In this document: positions 1-6,257 of the stretch, one piece after another | Numbering within the stretch: position 1 is the stretch's first letter | How the letters are laid out: every line of letters begins with the position of its first letter | Assembly: GCA_903932755.1 (NCBI GenBank) | Contig: CAIZHL010000586.1 | Location: 1-6,289, forward strand | DNA: 6,289 nt | From: an uncultured beta proteobacterium | GTDB taxonomy: Bacteria > Pseudomonadota > Gammaproteobacteria > Burkholderiales > Rhodocyclaceae | Reading direction: 5' to 3' | The notes under the pieces: generated by a model | What the model saw: the letters and a program-made list of their open reading frames with translations, nothing else | Told to the model about the DNA's origin: nothing | Database searches by the model: none | Made by a program: the position numbers and the translations under genes

Positions 1-28
1 ACGATTTCTTCACCAGCTTTGTGCGCAT
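1..28 (-). CDS. Possible 5' end of a downstream gene (partial, low confidence)
   Basis: Reading the minus strand past the regulator's stop codon, an ATG at 26-28 opens a frame MRTKLVKKS that stays open to the window edge. The basic, lysine-rich start would suit a cytoplasmic protein or the n-region of a signal peptide. It lies 31 nt after the crp-like gene on the same strand, so it could be the next gene of that unit. Only nine codons are visible and the Shine-Dalgarno is weak (TGGTG a few bases upstream), so chance is a real alternative. The product cannot be identified. Confidence 0.2.
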
Positions 29-59
29 TACACCAGTTGCACTCGCGCCTGACTGTAAC

Positions 60-713
60 CTAAGTCACAGAGGCGACTTTGCGCAAACCTGCGGCGTCGA
101 GCACCTCGACCTGCTCGCGACCCAGCTTCACCAGGCCCTGCTCGGCAAAGCCCTTGAGCAGGCGGCTGACCATCTCGCGCACGCTGCCCAACTCATCCGC
201 AAGTTGCTGGTGGGTGGCATGCACCAGCCGCCCCTTGCCCAACAGCAAGGCGGCAAGGCGCTGGTCGAGCTTGCGGAAAGCCACTTCCTCCACCAGTTGC
301 ATCAACTCGGCCATGCGCTCGGAGAACAGCGCGAAAACGAAATCGCGAAACACCGCCTCGCCCAGCATCTCGTCGAACAGCGGGCGCGGCAGCAGGGCCA
401 GCGTGGTCTCGCCTTCGGCCACGCCGCGCGCGTTGTAGTCGGCATGGCCGAGCAGGCAGCTCGAACTGATGATGCAGCTTTCGCCCGCCAGCACGCGATA
501 CAGCGGCAGCTCGCGCCCGCTTGAACTCAGTTTGGCGACGCGCACGGCACCGGCCAGCACGAAGGGAAAGCCGCGGCAGGGCTGGTGCTCGTCGAAGACG
601 ACGGTGCCGGCGGGAACCGACATCGTCTGCATGGTGGCGACAATGCGCTGCAGCAGGCCGGCGGGGAGTTTCGCCAGCACCGGATACAGCGCGCCGAGTT
701 CAGCCGCAGTCAT
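60..713 (-). CDS. Crp/Fnr-family transcriptional regulator
   Basis: This 217-aa protein should bind DNA as a dimer and regulate transcription in response to a small molecule or redox signal. Residues ~10-125 form the cyclic-nucleotide-binding-type beta-roll (VPAGTVVFDEHQPCRGFPFVL near 33-53, then GESCIISSSCLLG at 78-89). Residues ~126-150 are the dimerisation helix and ~150-215 the winged helix-turn-helix. The recognition helix carries E180, S183 and R184, matching the E..SR pattern of FNR, so an FNR/CRP-like half-site is expected. The N-terminal cysteine cluster that holds the FNR iron-sulfur centre is absent. When aligned to E. coli CRP, the cAMP-contact Arg82-Ser83 falls on Tyr-Asn, so cAMP binding is unlikely. 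Cys46, Cys80 and Cys86 are the only cysteines. The start at 711-713 gives a normal family length. It overlaps the exonuclease stop as ATGA, which suggests translational coupling. An open frame continues further upstream, but that part lies inside the exonuclease gene and is a shadow. Confidence 0.93.
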   Translation of the reverse strand: MTAAELGALYPVLAKLPAGLLQRIVATMQTMSVPAGTVVFDEHQPCRGFPFVLAGAVRVAKLSSSGRELPLYRVLAGESCIISSSCLLGHADYNARGVAEGETTLALLPRPLFDEMLGEAVFRDFVFALFSERMAELMQLVEEVAFRKLDQRLAALLLGKGRLVHATHQQLADELGSVREMVSRLLKGFAEQGLVKLGREQVEVLDAAGLRKVASVT

Positions 714-1486
714 GGCGATTGCAGGTCGACCGTCGCAATCACGGGCGCATGGTCTGAAGGACGCTCCAGCTTGCGCGGCGCCTTGTCGATGACGCAGGCG
801 CTGCAGGCCGCCGCAAGCGGCTGTGACAGCAGGATATGGTCGATGCGCAAGCCGCGGTTGAGGCGAAAGCCCATCTGCCGGTAATCCCACCACGAATACA
901 GCTTGGGCGGCTGCTCGAAAATGCGGAAGGCATCGGCCAGGCCCAGGTCGACAAACTGCCGGTAAGCCGCGCGCTCGGGTTCGCTGCACAGGATCTGGTC
1001 CTTCCAGGCGGCCGGGTCATGCACGTCGCGGTCGTCCGGCGCGATGTTGTAGTCGCCGAGCAGGGCCAGTTGCGGAAAGCGCTGCAGTTCGCCGTGCAGG
1101 TAGCCGGCCAGCGCCGCCAGCCAGCGCAGCTTGTAGGCGTACTTTTCGCTGCCGACTTCCTGACCGTTGGGCATGTAGGCGCAGACGATGCGCAGGCCAT
1201 TCACCGTGGCCGCCACGACGCGCTTCTGCTCGTCGGCGAAATCGGGGATGTCGAAACGGACGTCCTCCAGCGTGCCGCGGGCCAGTATCGCGACGCCGTT
1301 GTAGGTCTTCTGCCCGTTGTGCGCGGCCCGGTAGCCGGCGGCCTCCAGTTCGGCGTAGGGGAAGACCTTGTCTTCCATCTTGGTTTCCTGCAGGCAAAGC
1401 ACGTCGGCCTGCGTCGACGCCAGCCAGTCGAGCACATGCGGCAGGCGCACCTTGAGCGAATTCACGTTCCATGTGGCGATCTTCAT
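710..1486 (-). CDS. xthA: Exodeoxyribonuclease III (AP endonuclease)
   Basis: This 258-aa enzyme cleaves DNA 5' of abasic sites and removes nucleotides 3'-to-5' from duplex ends, acting in base-excision repair in the cytoplasm. It needs Mg2+. The endonuclease/exonuclease/phosphatase fold is complete. N7 is in WNVNS, E34 in LQETK, and Y104 in CAYMPNG. D145 and N147 are in GDYNIAP, D216 in RIDHILL, and D245-H246 in SDHAP. These match the catalytic and metal-binding residues of E. coli ExoIII (N7, E34, Y109, D151, N153, D229, D258, H259). The length is usual for the family. The ATG at 1484-1486 begins MKIATWNVNS exactly as family members do. A GTG 27 nt further upstream is in frame but adds unconserved residues. 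No clear Shine-Dalgarno precedes the chosen start. The stop overlaps the start of the Crp/Fnr gene by 4 nt. Confidence 0.96.
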   Translation of the reverse strand: MKIATWNVNSLKVRLPHVLDWLASTQADVLCLQETKMEDKVFPYAELEAAGYRAAHNGQKTYNGVAILARGTLEDVRFDIPDFADEQKRVVAATVNGLRIVCAYMPNGQEVGSEKYAYKLRWLAALAGYLHGELQRFPQLALLGDYNIAPDDRDVHDPAAWKDQILCSEPERAAYRQFVDLGLADAFRIFEQPPKLYSWWDYRQMGFRLNRGLRIDHILLSQPLAAACSACVIDKAPRKLERPSDHAPVIATVDLQSP

Positions 1487-1513
1487 GCGTCGATGATACC
1501 CGAGCAAACCCAC

Positions 1514-1523
1514 TGTCTATAAT
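1514..1523 (+). promoter_or_regulatory. Probable sigma-70 promoter of the 62-aa gene
   Basis: A perfect -10 hexamer TATAAT lies at 1518-1523, preceded by TG at 1514-1515, one base further away than in a standard extended -10. The -35 region at 16-18 bp spacing (around 1494-1500, GATACC or TGATAC) is poor. Initiation near 1530 would give a leader of about 35 nt ending in a strong ribosome binding site. The position between divergent genes supports a real promoter. Confidence 0.5.
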
Positions 1524-1543
1524 CAAAGCGAAGGCCCAGCCAA
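1516..1543 (-). promoter_or_regulatory. Candidate minus-strand promoter for xthA and the regulator
   Basis: On the minus strand TTGGCT (1538-1543) and TATAGA (1516-1521) are separated by 16 bp. Each matches the sigma-70 consensus at four of six positions. Transcription would begin near 1509, about 22 nt before the xthA start. The -10 overlaps the plus-strand TATAAT. An alternative -10-like TATCAT at 1494-1499 has no good -35 and would give a nearly leaderless transcript. The assignment is weak. Confidence 0.25.
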
Positions 1544-1553
1544 TCCATCCAGC

Positions 1554-1558
1554 GGAGG
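1554..1558 (+). promoter_or_regulatory. Strong Shine-Dalgarno for the 62-aa gene
   Basis: GGAGG (within GCGGAGGTG) sits six nucleotides before the ATG at 1565. It is the best ribosome binding site in the window and is the main reason for treating the short frame as a real, well-translated gene. Confidence 0.8.
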
Positions 1559-1564
1559 TGCGCC

Positions 1565-1753
1565 ATGTTCGATTCGCCGATTGAAGCCTGCCCGGTATGC
1601 GGTCAGATCGTGGTACTGGATCAGACCCGCGTCGAATGCGCCCGGGAACACCATTGCGACAGCAAAACCGAGTGCCCCTTGCAACGCTTCTTCACGGGCC
1701 TTGATTTCAGCGCCGCGCTGGCCAAGGACAGCCTGCGCAAAAAAGGCTACTGA
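1565..1753 (+). CDS. Small cysteine-rich, probably zinc-binding protein of unknown function
   Basis: This 62-aa protein has no recognised function. It begins with a CPVC knuckle (C9, C12), then has C25, H29, H30, C31 and C37, and ends with a basic tail (KDSLRKKGY). The CxxC followed by three further cysteines and two histidines within 30 residues resembles a zinc ribbon or small treble-clef metal site. Which residues would bind metal is inference. There is no signal peptide or membrane segment, so it should be cytoplasmic. It has its own TATAAT promoter element and a GGAGG ribosome binding site at ideal spacing, is transcribed divergently from xthA, and converges on prlC. These signals make it a very likely real gene despite its size. 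It seems to stand alone as a single-gene transcript. I recall similar short CPVCG proteins annotated as hypothetical in betaproteobacteria, but could not check this. Confidence 0.85.
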   Translation: MFDSPIEACPVCGQIVVLDQTRVECAREHHCDSKTECPLQRFFTGLDFSAALAKDSLRKKGY

Positions 1754-1774
1754 GCCGCTGCTTGGCAGCCCGGC

Positions 1775-1805
1775 AAAAAGTTATGTCTGCGGCGAAGCCG
1801 TAGAC
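1775..1805 (-). terminator. Probable intrinsic terminator after prlC
   Basis: Positions 1785-1805 form a 9-bp stem (one G-U pair) around a 3-base loop: GTCTGCGGC, GAA, GCCGTAGAC on the plus strand. Read on the minus strand the hairpin is followed by ATAAC and then five Ts (1775-1779), which fits termination of transcripts leaving prlC (stop at 1855). The T-run begins five bases after the stem, so the terminator is imperfect. On the plus strand no T-run follows, so termination of the 62-aa gene here is less certain. A second short hairpin (GCTGC-TTG-GCAGC, 1757-1769) lies just after that gene's stop. Nothing else is seen in the 1754-1854 gap. Confidence 0.5.
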
Positions 1806-1854
1806 GGTATCCCTTGCGGACGGCGCTGGCGCTACGGCGATTGGGGCAGTTGGA

Positions 1855-3924
1855 TCACGCCGCCGCCGTCATCCCGTTATGCCGCAGCAGGGCGTCCGGT
1901 TGCGGGTCGCGGCCGCGGAAGGCCTTGAACGATTCGAGCGCCGGACGCGAACCGCCGACGGAGAGGATTTCGCGCCAGAAGCGTTCTCCGGTCTCTGCAT
2001 CGAGTGTGCTGCCATTGGTTTTCGCCGCCTCCTCGAAGGCCTCGTAGGCATCGGCCGAGAGGACTTCGGCCCACTTGTAGCTGTAGTACCCCGCCGCGTA
2101 ACCGCCGCCAAAAATGTGCGAGAAGCTATGTGGAAAGCGGTTCCATTCCGGTGGCGGCAGCACCGCCACTTCGCTGCGCACGACGGCCAGCAAATCCATG
2201 AAGCTGCGGCCGGTAGCGGGGACAAACTCGCTGTGCAGCAGCAGGTCAAACAGGCCGAACTCGATCTGGCGCAGGATCTGCAGGCCGCTCTGGAAATTCT
2301 TCGCCGCGATCATCTTGTCGTAGAGCGCACGCGGCAGCGGCGCCCCGGTTTCGGCGTGGCCGGTCATGCCGGAAAGCACATCCCATTCCCAGCAGAAGTT
2401 TTCCATGAACTGGCTTGGCAGTTCGACAGCATCCCATTCGACGCCATGGATGCCCGACACCGGCAATTCGTCCACCTGCGTCAGCAGATGATGCAAGCCG
2501 TGGCCGCATTCGTGGAACAGGGTGATCACATCGTCGTGGCTGAAGGTGGCAGGTCGCATTTGCGTACCCTCTCCCACCGGCGCCGGAAAGTTGCAGTTGA
2601 GGTAAGCCACCGGCGTCTGCACGCCATCGAGGATGCGACGGCGCGTGATCGCCTCGTCCATCCAGGCGCCGCCGCGCTTGGTTTCGCGCGCATACAGGTC
2701 GAGGTAGAACTGGCCGATCAGCTTTCCGGCACGCTCGATGCGGAAGAAGCGCACGGCGGGATGCCACACCGGCGCGGTGTCCGGCGCCAGCTTGACGGCG
2801 AACAGCGACTCGATGACGCGGAACAACCCTGCCAGCACCTTGGGTTCGGGGAAGTACTGCTTCACCTCGTCGTCCGAGAAACTGTAGCGTTGCTGCTTGA
2901 GCTTTTCCGAGGCCCAGGCCAGGTCCCAGCTTTCGAGGGTCTCCATGCCGAGTTCCTGGCGCGCGAATTCGCGCAGTTCGGCGACATCGCGGATGGCGAA
3001 GGGGCGCGCCTTTTTCGCCATGTCGCGCTGGAAGGCCGCGACCTGGGCCGGCGTGTCGGCCATCTTGGTCGCCAGCGAGACTTCGGCGAAATTGGCGTAG
3101 CCGAGCATCTGCGCTTCTTCATGGCGCAAGGCCAGCAGGCGCTCGATCAGCGGTCCGTTGTCGCGTTCCGCCGGACCGAATTCCGAGGCCCGCGTGGCGT
3201 AGGCGCGGTACATGCGCGCGCGAAGTTCACGGTTGTCGCAGAACTGCAGCACCGGTATGTAGGACGGTGCGTGCAGGGTGAATTTCCAGCCCGCGCGTTT
3301 GGCAACGTCGCCGTCTTTTTCGGCCGCCGCCTTCGCCGCAGCTTTTGCGTCATCGGGCAGGCCGGCGAGATCCGCCTCATTGCCGATCCACTCGGCATGG
3401 GCATTGGTCGCATCCAGCACGTTCTCGGAGAATTTCGCGCCCAGCGCCGACAGCTCTTCCTGAATTTCCTTGAAGCGCGGCTTCCTGTCTTCCGGCAGTT
3501 CGGCGCCGGACAAGCGGAAATCGCGCAGTTCGTTTTCGATGATGCGACGCCGCGCCGGCGACAGGCCGGGAAATTCGGCGCCCTCCGCGAGAACCTTGTA
3601 CTTGGCGAACAGCGCCAGGTTCTGCCCGAGGTCGGCGTAGAAGCCCGACACCTCCGGCAGCATCGAGTTATAGGCCTCGCGCCAGGGCGGTACGTCATTC
3701 ACCGAATGCAGGTGGCCGACGATGCCCCAGGCGCGCGACAGACGTTCGCCGGCATCGAGCATGGGCTGGACGAAGGCGTCCCAGCTCGCCGCTGTTTCCG
3801 GCGCGATCAGATGCCCGATCAGCGCCCGGTTATCGGCAAGAAGTTGTTGGATGGCAGGGGCGACGTGTTCCGGCTGAACGGCGTCGAAGCGGGGCAGGCC
3901 GCTGAAATCAAGCAGTGGGTTCAT
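1855..3924 (-). CDS. prlC: Oligopeptidase A (M3-family zinc metallopeptidase)
   Basis: This 689-aa cytoplasmic zinc peptidase degrades short peptides, including cleaved signal peptides and products of larger proteases. The zinc-binding HEXXH motif is HECGH at 471-475 (H471, H475 ligands; E472 catalytic), with the third ligand E501 in the ELPSQFMENF block. The C-terminal stretch FGGGYAAGYYSYKWAEV (~605-621) is the tyrosine- and glycine-rich substrate-binding loop of M3 enzymes. The N-terminal MNPLLDFSGLPRFD resembles the start of E. coli OpdA, and total length is close to its 680 aa. I chose the ATG at 3922-3924 because it gives this family-like start and has a GGA four bases upstream. An in-frame ATG at 3931-3933 would add only three residues. 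It follows the DUF2189 gene by 53 nt on the same strand, a gap containing only a weak 5-bp hairpin (3960-3975) and no clear promoter. The residue between E and G in HExGH is Cys; E. coli OpdA has Phe. Confidence 0.96.
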   Translation of the reverse strand: MNPLLDFSGLPRFDAVQPEHVAPAIQQLLADNRALIGHLIAPETAASWDAFVQPMLDAGERLSRAWGIVGHLHSVNDVPPWREAYNSMLPEVSGFYADLGQNLALFAKYKVLAEGAEFPGLSPARRRIIENELRDFRLSGAELPEDRKPRFKEIQEELSALGAKFSENVLDATNAHAEWIGNEADLAGLPDDAKAAAKAAAEKDGDVAKRAGWKFTLHAPSYIPVLQFCDNRELRARMYRAYATRASEFGPAERDNGPLIERLLALRHEEAQMLGYANFAEVSLATKMADTPAQVAAFQRDMAKKARPFAIRDVAELREFARQELGMETLESWDLAWASEKLKQQRYSFSDDEVKQYFPEPKVLAGLFRVIESLFAVKLAPDTAPVWHPAVRFFRIERAGKLIGQFYLDLYARETKRGGAWMDEAITRRRILDGVQTPVAYLNCNFPAPVGEGTQMRPATFSHDDVITLFHECGHGLHHLLTQVDELPVSGIHGVEWDAVELPSQFMENFCWEWDVLSGMTGHAETGAPLPRALYDKMIAAKNFQSGLQILRQIEFGLFDLLLHSEFVPATGRSFMDLLAVVRSEVAVLPPPEWNRFPHSFSHIFGGGYAAGYYSYKWAEVLSADAYEAFEEAAKTNGSTLDAETGERFWREILSVGGSRPALESFKAFRGRDPQPDALLRHNGMTAAA

Positions 3925-3977
3925 TAGTTCCATGATTGGGGCGAAGGGCGAGGATTCAATGCCTCGTCGCAGGCAAC

Positions 3978-4808
3978 TTATTGGTTACGGCCGCTTTGCT
4001 TAACGCCGATGAAGCCGGCGTCGGCCTCCACTGAAACTTCGCTTTCTACGAGGTCTTTGTAGGCGTGAAAGCTGGAGTGTCCGAGCCAGGGCAGGATCAG
4101 GACCAGGCCGATCAGCGCGGTGGCGAAACCGATTCCGGTCAGGACCATCAGGATGCTGGCCCAGAGCGCCAGCGGCAGCGGATTTTCGGCGACCGCATTG
4201 ATGCTGGTCGTCAGCGCGGTCAGCAGGTCGCAGCGCCGATCGACCAGCATCGGCATCGACACCACGCTGACGGCGAACACCAGTGCGGCGAGAAAGCCGC
4301 CGGCGCACATGTAGATGAAAAACATCAGGTAGTGCCTGGGATTGACCAGGACCTCGATCATCATCGCCATCGGCGCCAGGGCTTCGCCCTTGTAGAACAG
4401 CGCCACGATCACCATGGACGCCACCTGCCACAGGGTGCCGGCGAGGATCGACAGCAGCGCGAAGCCGACCAGGCCCGAGGGGTTGCGCCGCCAGGCGACC
4501 ATCGATTCGACCAGCGAAGCCGGCTCACCGGCCAGGTAGCGGCGCGAAAGCTCGTAGAGTCCCGCCGCCAGCATCGGCGCAACCAGCAGGAACCCGGTGA
4601 TGGCGGCGGCGAAGAGATAGGGCAGGCTGGCGGTGATGCCAAGAATGACGGCGCCCGTGACGGCGATCGCGACGCCGTAGAACAGGCTGGCGGCGGGCCG
4701 CCGCCACATGTCCCGCCAGCCGCGGCCAAGCCAGTCCAGCGGCGCGGCAAGACCGATGGTCCTCACCCCCGGAGTCGGCGCTGGCGACACGGCGCTTGCC
4801 TGGTTCAT
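3978..4808 (-). CDS. DUF2189-family integral membrane protein
   Basis: This 276-aa protein is recognisable as DUF2189 by its N-terminal pattern VRTIGLAAPLDWLGRGWRDMWRRP (15-38), the xSLFYG segment that follows, and the later repeat-like INAVAENPLPLALWA. Hydrophobic segments at about 41-61, 64-86, 112-138, 159-185 and 211-241 (the last long enough for two spans) suggest five to six transmembrane helices in the inner membrane. The sequence LILPWLGHSSFHAYKDLV (237-254) precedes a charged C-terminal tail. No enzymatic residues are apparent and the molecular role of the family is unknown. The start at 4806-4808 lies 9 nt after the purC stop, which favours co-transcription, although no clear Shine-Dalgarno is visible. 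Membership in the family is recognised by eye from the conserved N-terminal pattern. Confidence 0.88.
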   Translation of the reverse strand: MNQASAVSPAPTPGVRTIGLAAPLDWLGRGWRDMWRRPAASLFYGVAIAVTGAVILGITASLPYLFAAAITGFLLVAPMLAAGLYELSRRYLAGEPASLVESMVAWRRNPSGLVGFALLSILAGTLWQVASMVIVALFYKGEALAPMAMMIEVLVNPRHYLMFFIYMCAGGFLAALVFAVSVVSMPMLVDRRCDLLTALTTSINAVAENPLPLALWASILMVLTGIGFATALIGLVLILPWLGHSSFHAYKDLVESEVSVEADAGFIGVKQSGRNQ

Positions 4809-4817
4809 GCGCCCGGA

Positions 4818-5726
4818 TCAGCCGGCCTGGATGCCCGTCAGGCGGGTCAAGGCTTCATGGTAGTTGGCGGCGGTCTTGGCGATGATCTCCGCCGGCAGCC
4901 GCGGTCCCGGGGTCTGCTTGTTCCAGTCCAGGGTTTCCAGGTAATCGCGGACGAACTGCTTGTCGAAGCTGGGCGGACTGATGCCGAGCTTGTAGCGATC
5001 GGCCGGCCAGAAACGCGAGGAGTCCGGCGTCAGCACCTCGTCGATCAGGTACAGCCGGCCGGCTTCGTCCTGGCCGAACTCGAACTTGGTGTCGGCGATG
5101 ATGATGCCGCGCACGCGGGCGAAGGCCGCAGCCTCGCGATACAGGCGCAGGGTGGTGTCCTTCACGGTCTTGGCGAGTTCGGCGCCGATCAGCTTTTCGA
5201 CCGTCGCGTAATCGATGTTCTCGTCGTGATCGCCCATCTCGGCCTTGGTCGCCGGCGTGAAAATCGGCTCGGGCAGCTGTTGCGCCTGCTGCAGGCCCGG
5301 CGGCAGCGCAATGCCGCATACGGCGCCCGTCGCCTGGTAATCCTTCCAGCCGGAGCCGATCAGGTAGCCGCGCGCTACGGCTTCGATCGGCAGCGGCTTG
5401 AGGCGCTTGACGACCAGCGCGCGGCCGCGCACCTGATCCTTTTCGGCCGCATCGGCAACCACGGTTTCGGGATCGATGCCGGTCAGTTGATTGGGTATGA
5501 CGTGAGCCAGCTTGCCGAACCAGAAACCGGCCACCGCGGTCAGCACGCTGCCCTTGCCCGGAATGGGATCGGGCAGGATCACATCGAAGGCTGAAAGACG
5601 GTCGGTGGTGACGATCAGCAGTTTGTCCTCGCCGACGGCATAGATGTCGCGCACCTTGCCGCGCCCGAGCAGCGGCAGGCTCTTGATGGTCGATTCGAAC
5701 AACAGCGGGGTGACGGCGATGGGCAT
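4818..5726 (-). CDS. purC: Phosphoribosylaminoimidazole-succinocarboxamide (SAICAR) synthase
   Basis: This 302-aa cytoplasmic enzyme joins CAIR with aspartate using ATP to form SAICAR, a late step of de novo purine synthesis. Visible family blocks are GRGKVRDIY at 21-29 (nucleotide-binding region), [17 protein letters not shown] at 111-127 (first signature), [11 protein letters not shown] at 208-218 (second signature) and [14 protein letters not shown] at 227-240. The length matches the longer form seen in yeast Ade1 and many proteobacteria; the E. coli enzyme is about 237 aa. The ATG at 5724-5726 gives a typical N terminus; only a weak AGAG precedes it. It starts 18 nt after psiE and ends 9 nt before the DUF2189 gene. 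purE and purK, frequent neighbours of purC, are not adjacent. No purine riboswitch or operator is apparent in the short upstream gap. Confidence 0.97.
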   Translation of the reverse strand: MPIAVTPLLFESTIKSLPLLGRGKVRDIYAVGEDKLLIVTTDRLSAFDVILPDPIPGKGSVLTAVAGFWFGKLAHVIPNQLTGIDPETVVADAAEKDQVRGRALVVKRLKPLPIEAVARGYLIGSGWKDYQATGAVCGIALPPGLQQAQQLPEPIFTPATKAEMGDHDENIDYATVEKLIGAELAKTVKDTTLRLYREAAAFARVRGIIIADTKFEFGQDEAGRLYLIDEVLTPDSSRFWPADRYKLGISPPSFDKQFVRDYLETLDWNKQTPGPRLPAEIIAKTAANYHEALTRLTGIQAG

Positions 5727-5744
5727 AAATGGCTCTGTAAAGGT

Positions 5745-6191
5745 TTATTCGCGAACGTAGGCTTTGCCGGGGTCCTTATCGGCATCCTCGCGGTAGGGGT
5801 AACGCACGTGGCCATAGCGGATTACCAGCACGGCCACGGTCAGCAGGAAAATTGCGGTAGTCACCGCCAGCATGCGCCATTCGTTCATTTCCTTGAGGTC
5901 GAGGATCAGGTAGCGCGCGAGGGCGACCATGCCTATGTAGAGCGGAAAGCGCACCGGCAGTTGCCCCGACTTCACATACTGGCCGATCATCGCCAGCACT
6001 TCGAGGTAGAGGAACATCAGCAGCAAATCCGCCAGCGCCACCCGCCGCGCTTCGACCATCACCATCGCCTCCTGATACATGGCGATGGTGGTGGCAACGG
6101 CAATCACCAGCAGGCCGGCGTACTCGACGACGTCGAGGCTACCGCTGAAGGCCTTGCGCAGCCGATCGAAAGTATGGGACTTGATATCCAT
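5745..6191 (-). CDS. psiE: PsiE-family membrane protein
   Basis: This 148-aa inner-membrane protein belongs to the PsiE (phosphate-starvation-inducible E) family. The most telling stretch is DLLLMFLYLEVLAMIGQYVKSGQLPVRF (55-82), which closely follows the E. coli PsiE core, then LYIGMVALARYLILDLKE (84-101). Four hydrophobic helices are visible at about 21-43, 53-70, 83-98 and 107-125, with charged ends. The length is similar to E. coli PsiE (136 aa). The biochemical role of the family is unknown, and no Pho box is recognisable upstream, so phosphate control should not be assumed. The ATG at 6189-6191 has no strong Shine-Dalgarno. It lies only 12 nt from the T-run of an intrinsic terminator, so this gene probably heads a unit with purC, which starts 18 nt downstream. 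Confidence 0.92.
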   Translation of the reverse strand: MDIKSHTFDRLRKAFSGSLDVVEYAGLLVIAVATTIAMYQEAMVMVEARRVALADLLLMFLYLEVLAMIGQYVKSGQLPVRFPLYIGMVALARYLILDLKEMNEWRMLAVTTAIFLLTVAVLVIRYGHVRYPYREDADKDPGKAYVRE

Positions 6192-6203
6192 GGGAGACCA
6201 GAC

Positions 6204-6233
6204 AAAAAAGGCCGCCGGAATGCTCCGACGTCC
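6204..6233 (-). terminator. Intrinsic terminator between the upstream gene and psiE
   Basis: On the minus strand the hairpin runs from GGACGTCGGA through a GCAT loop to TCCGGCGGCC. It pairs nine of ten positions (one A-G mismatch, one G-U pair). Six Ts (6204-6209) follow immediately. This is a textbook Rho-independent terminator for the gene ending at 6258. It ends just 12 nt before the psiE start codon. Confidence 0.88.
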
Positions 6234-6257
6234 CGAAACTTTACTCCAAAACGGTTG

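Larger units (their letters stand above)
1855..6191 (-). other. Predicted transcription unit psiE-purC-DUF2189-prlC
   Basis: Four minus-strand genes follow one another with gaps of 18, 9 and 53 nt and no intrinsic terminator between them. The unit is bounded upstream by the terminator at 6204-6233 and downstream by the hairpin at 1775-1805. No promoter is evident between the genes; the 53-nt gap before prlC is the only place for an internal one. The products (two membrane proteins, a purine enzyme and a peptidase) share no obvious pathway, so this may be housekeeping linkage only. Confidence 0.55.

Noticed and set aside
1..59. Possible tRNA, terminator or FNR box at the left edge.
   Set aside because: No cloverleaf, no stable hairpin with a T-run, and no TTGAT-N4-ATCAA palindrome could be found.
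714..989. A 92-residue N-terminal extension of the Crp/Fnr regulator.
   Set aside because: The extension lies wholly inside the xthA coding region in another frame and is arginine/proline/alanine-rich with no domain. The ATG at 711-713 gives the normal family length and an ATGA overlap.
836..1522. A 228-codon plus-strand open frame opposite xthA.
   Set aside because: The opposite strand encodes exonuclease III with all catalytic residues; this frame shows no family features and no good ribosome binding site.
1879..3927. A 682-codon open frame on the plus strand opposite prlC.
   Set aside because: It is almost exactly antisense to a gene with complete M3 peptidase motifs, has no recognisable domain, and is rich in Arg, Gln, His, Gly and Ala as expected for the mirror frame of GC-rich coding DNA.
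3960..3975. A short inverted repeat (TGCCT/AGGCA) between the DUF2189 gene and prlC.
   Set aside because: Only five base pairs with a 6-base loop and no T-run, so it is not convincing as a terminator or regulatory element.
4065..5594. A 509-codon plus-strand open frame opposite the DUF2189 gene and purC.
   Set aside because: It spans the junction of two well-supported minus-strand genes, has low-complexity Q/R/G/D/H composition and no domain; it is a shadow frame.
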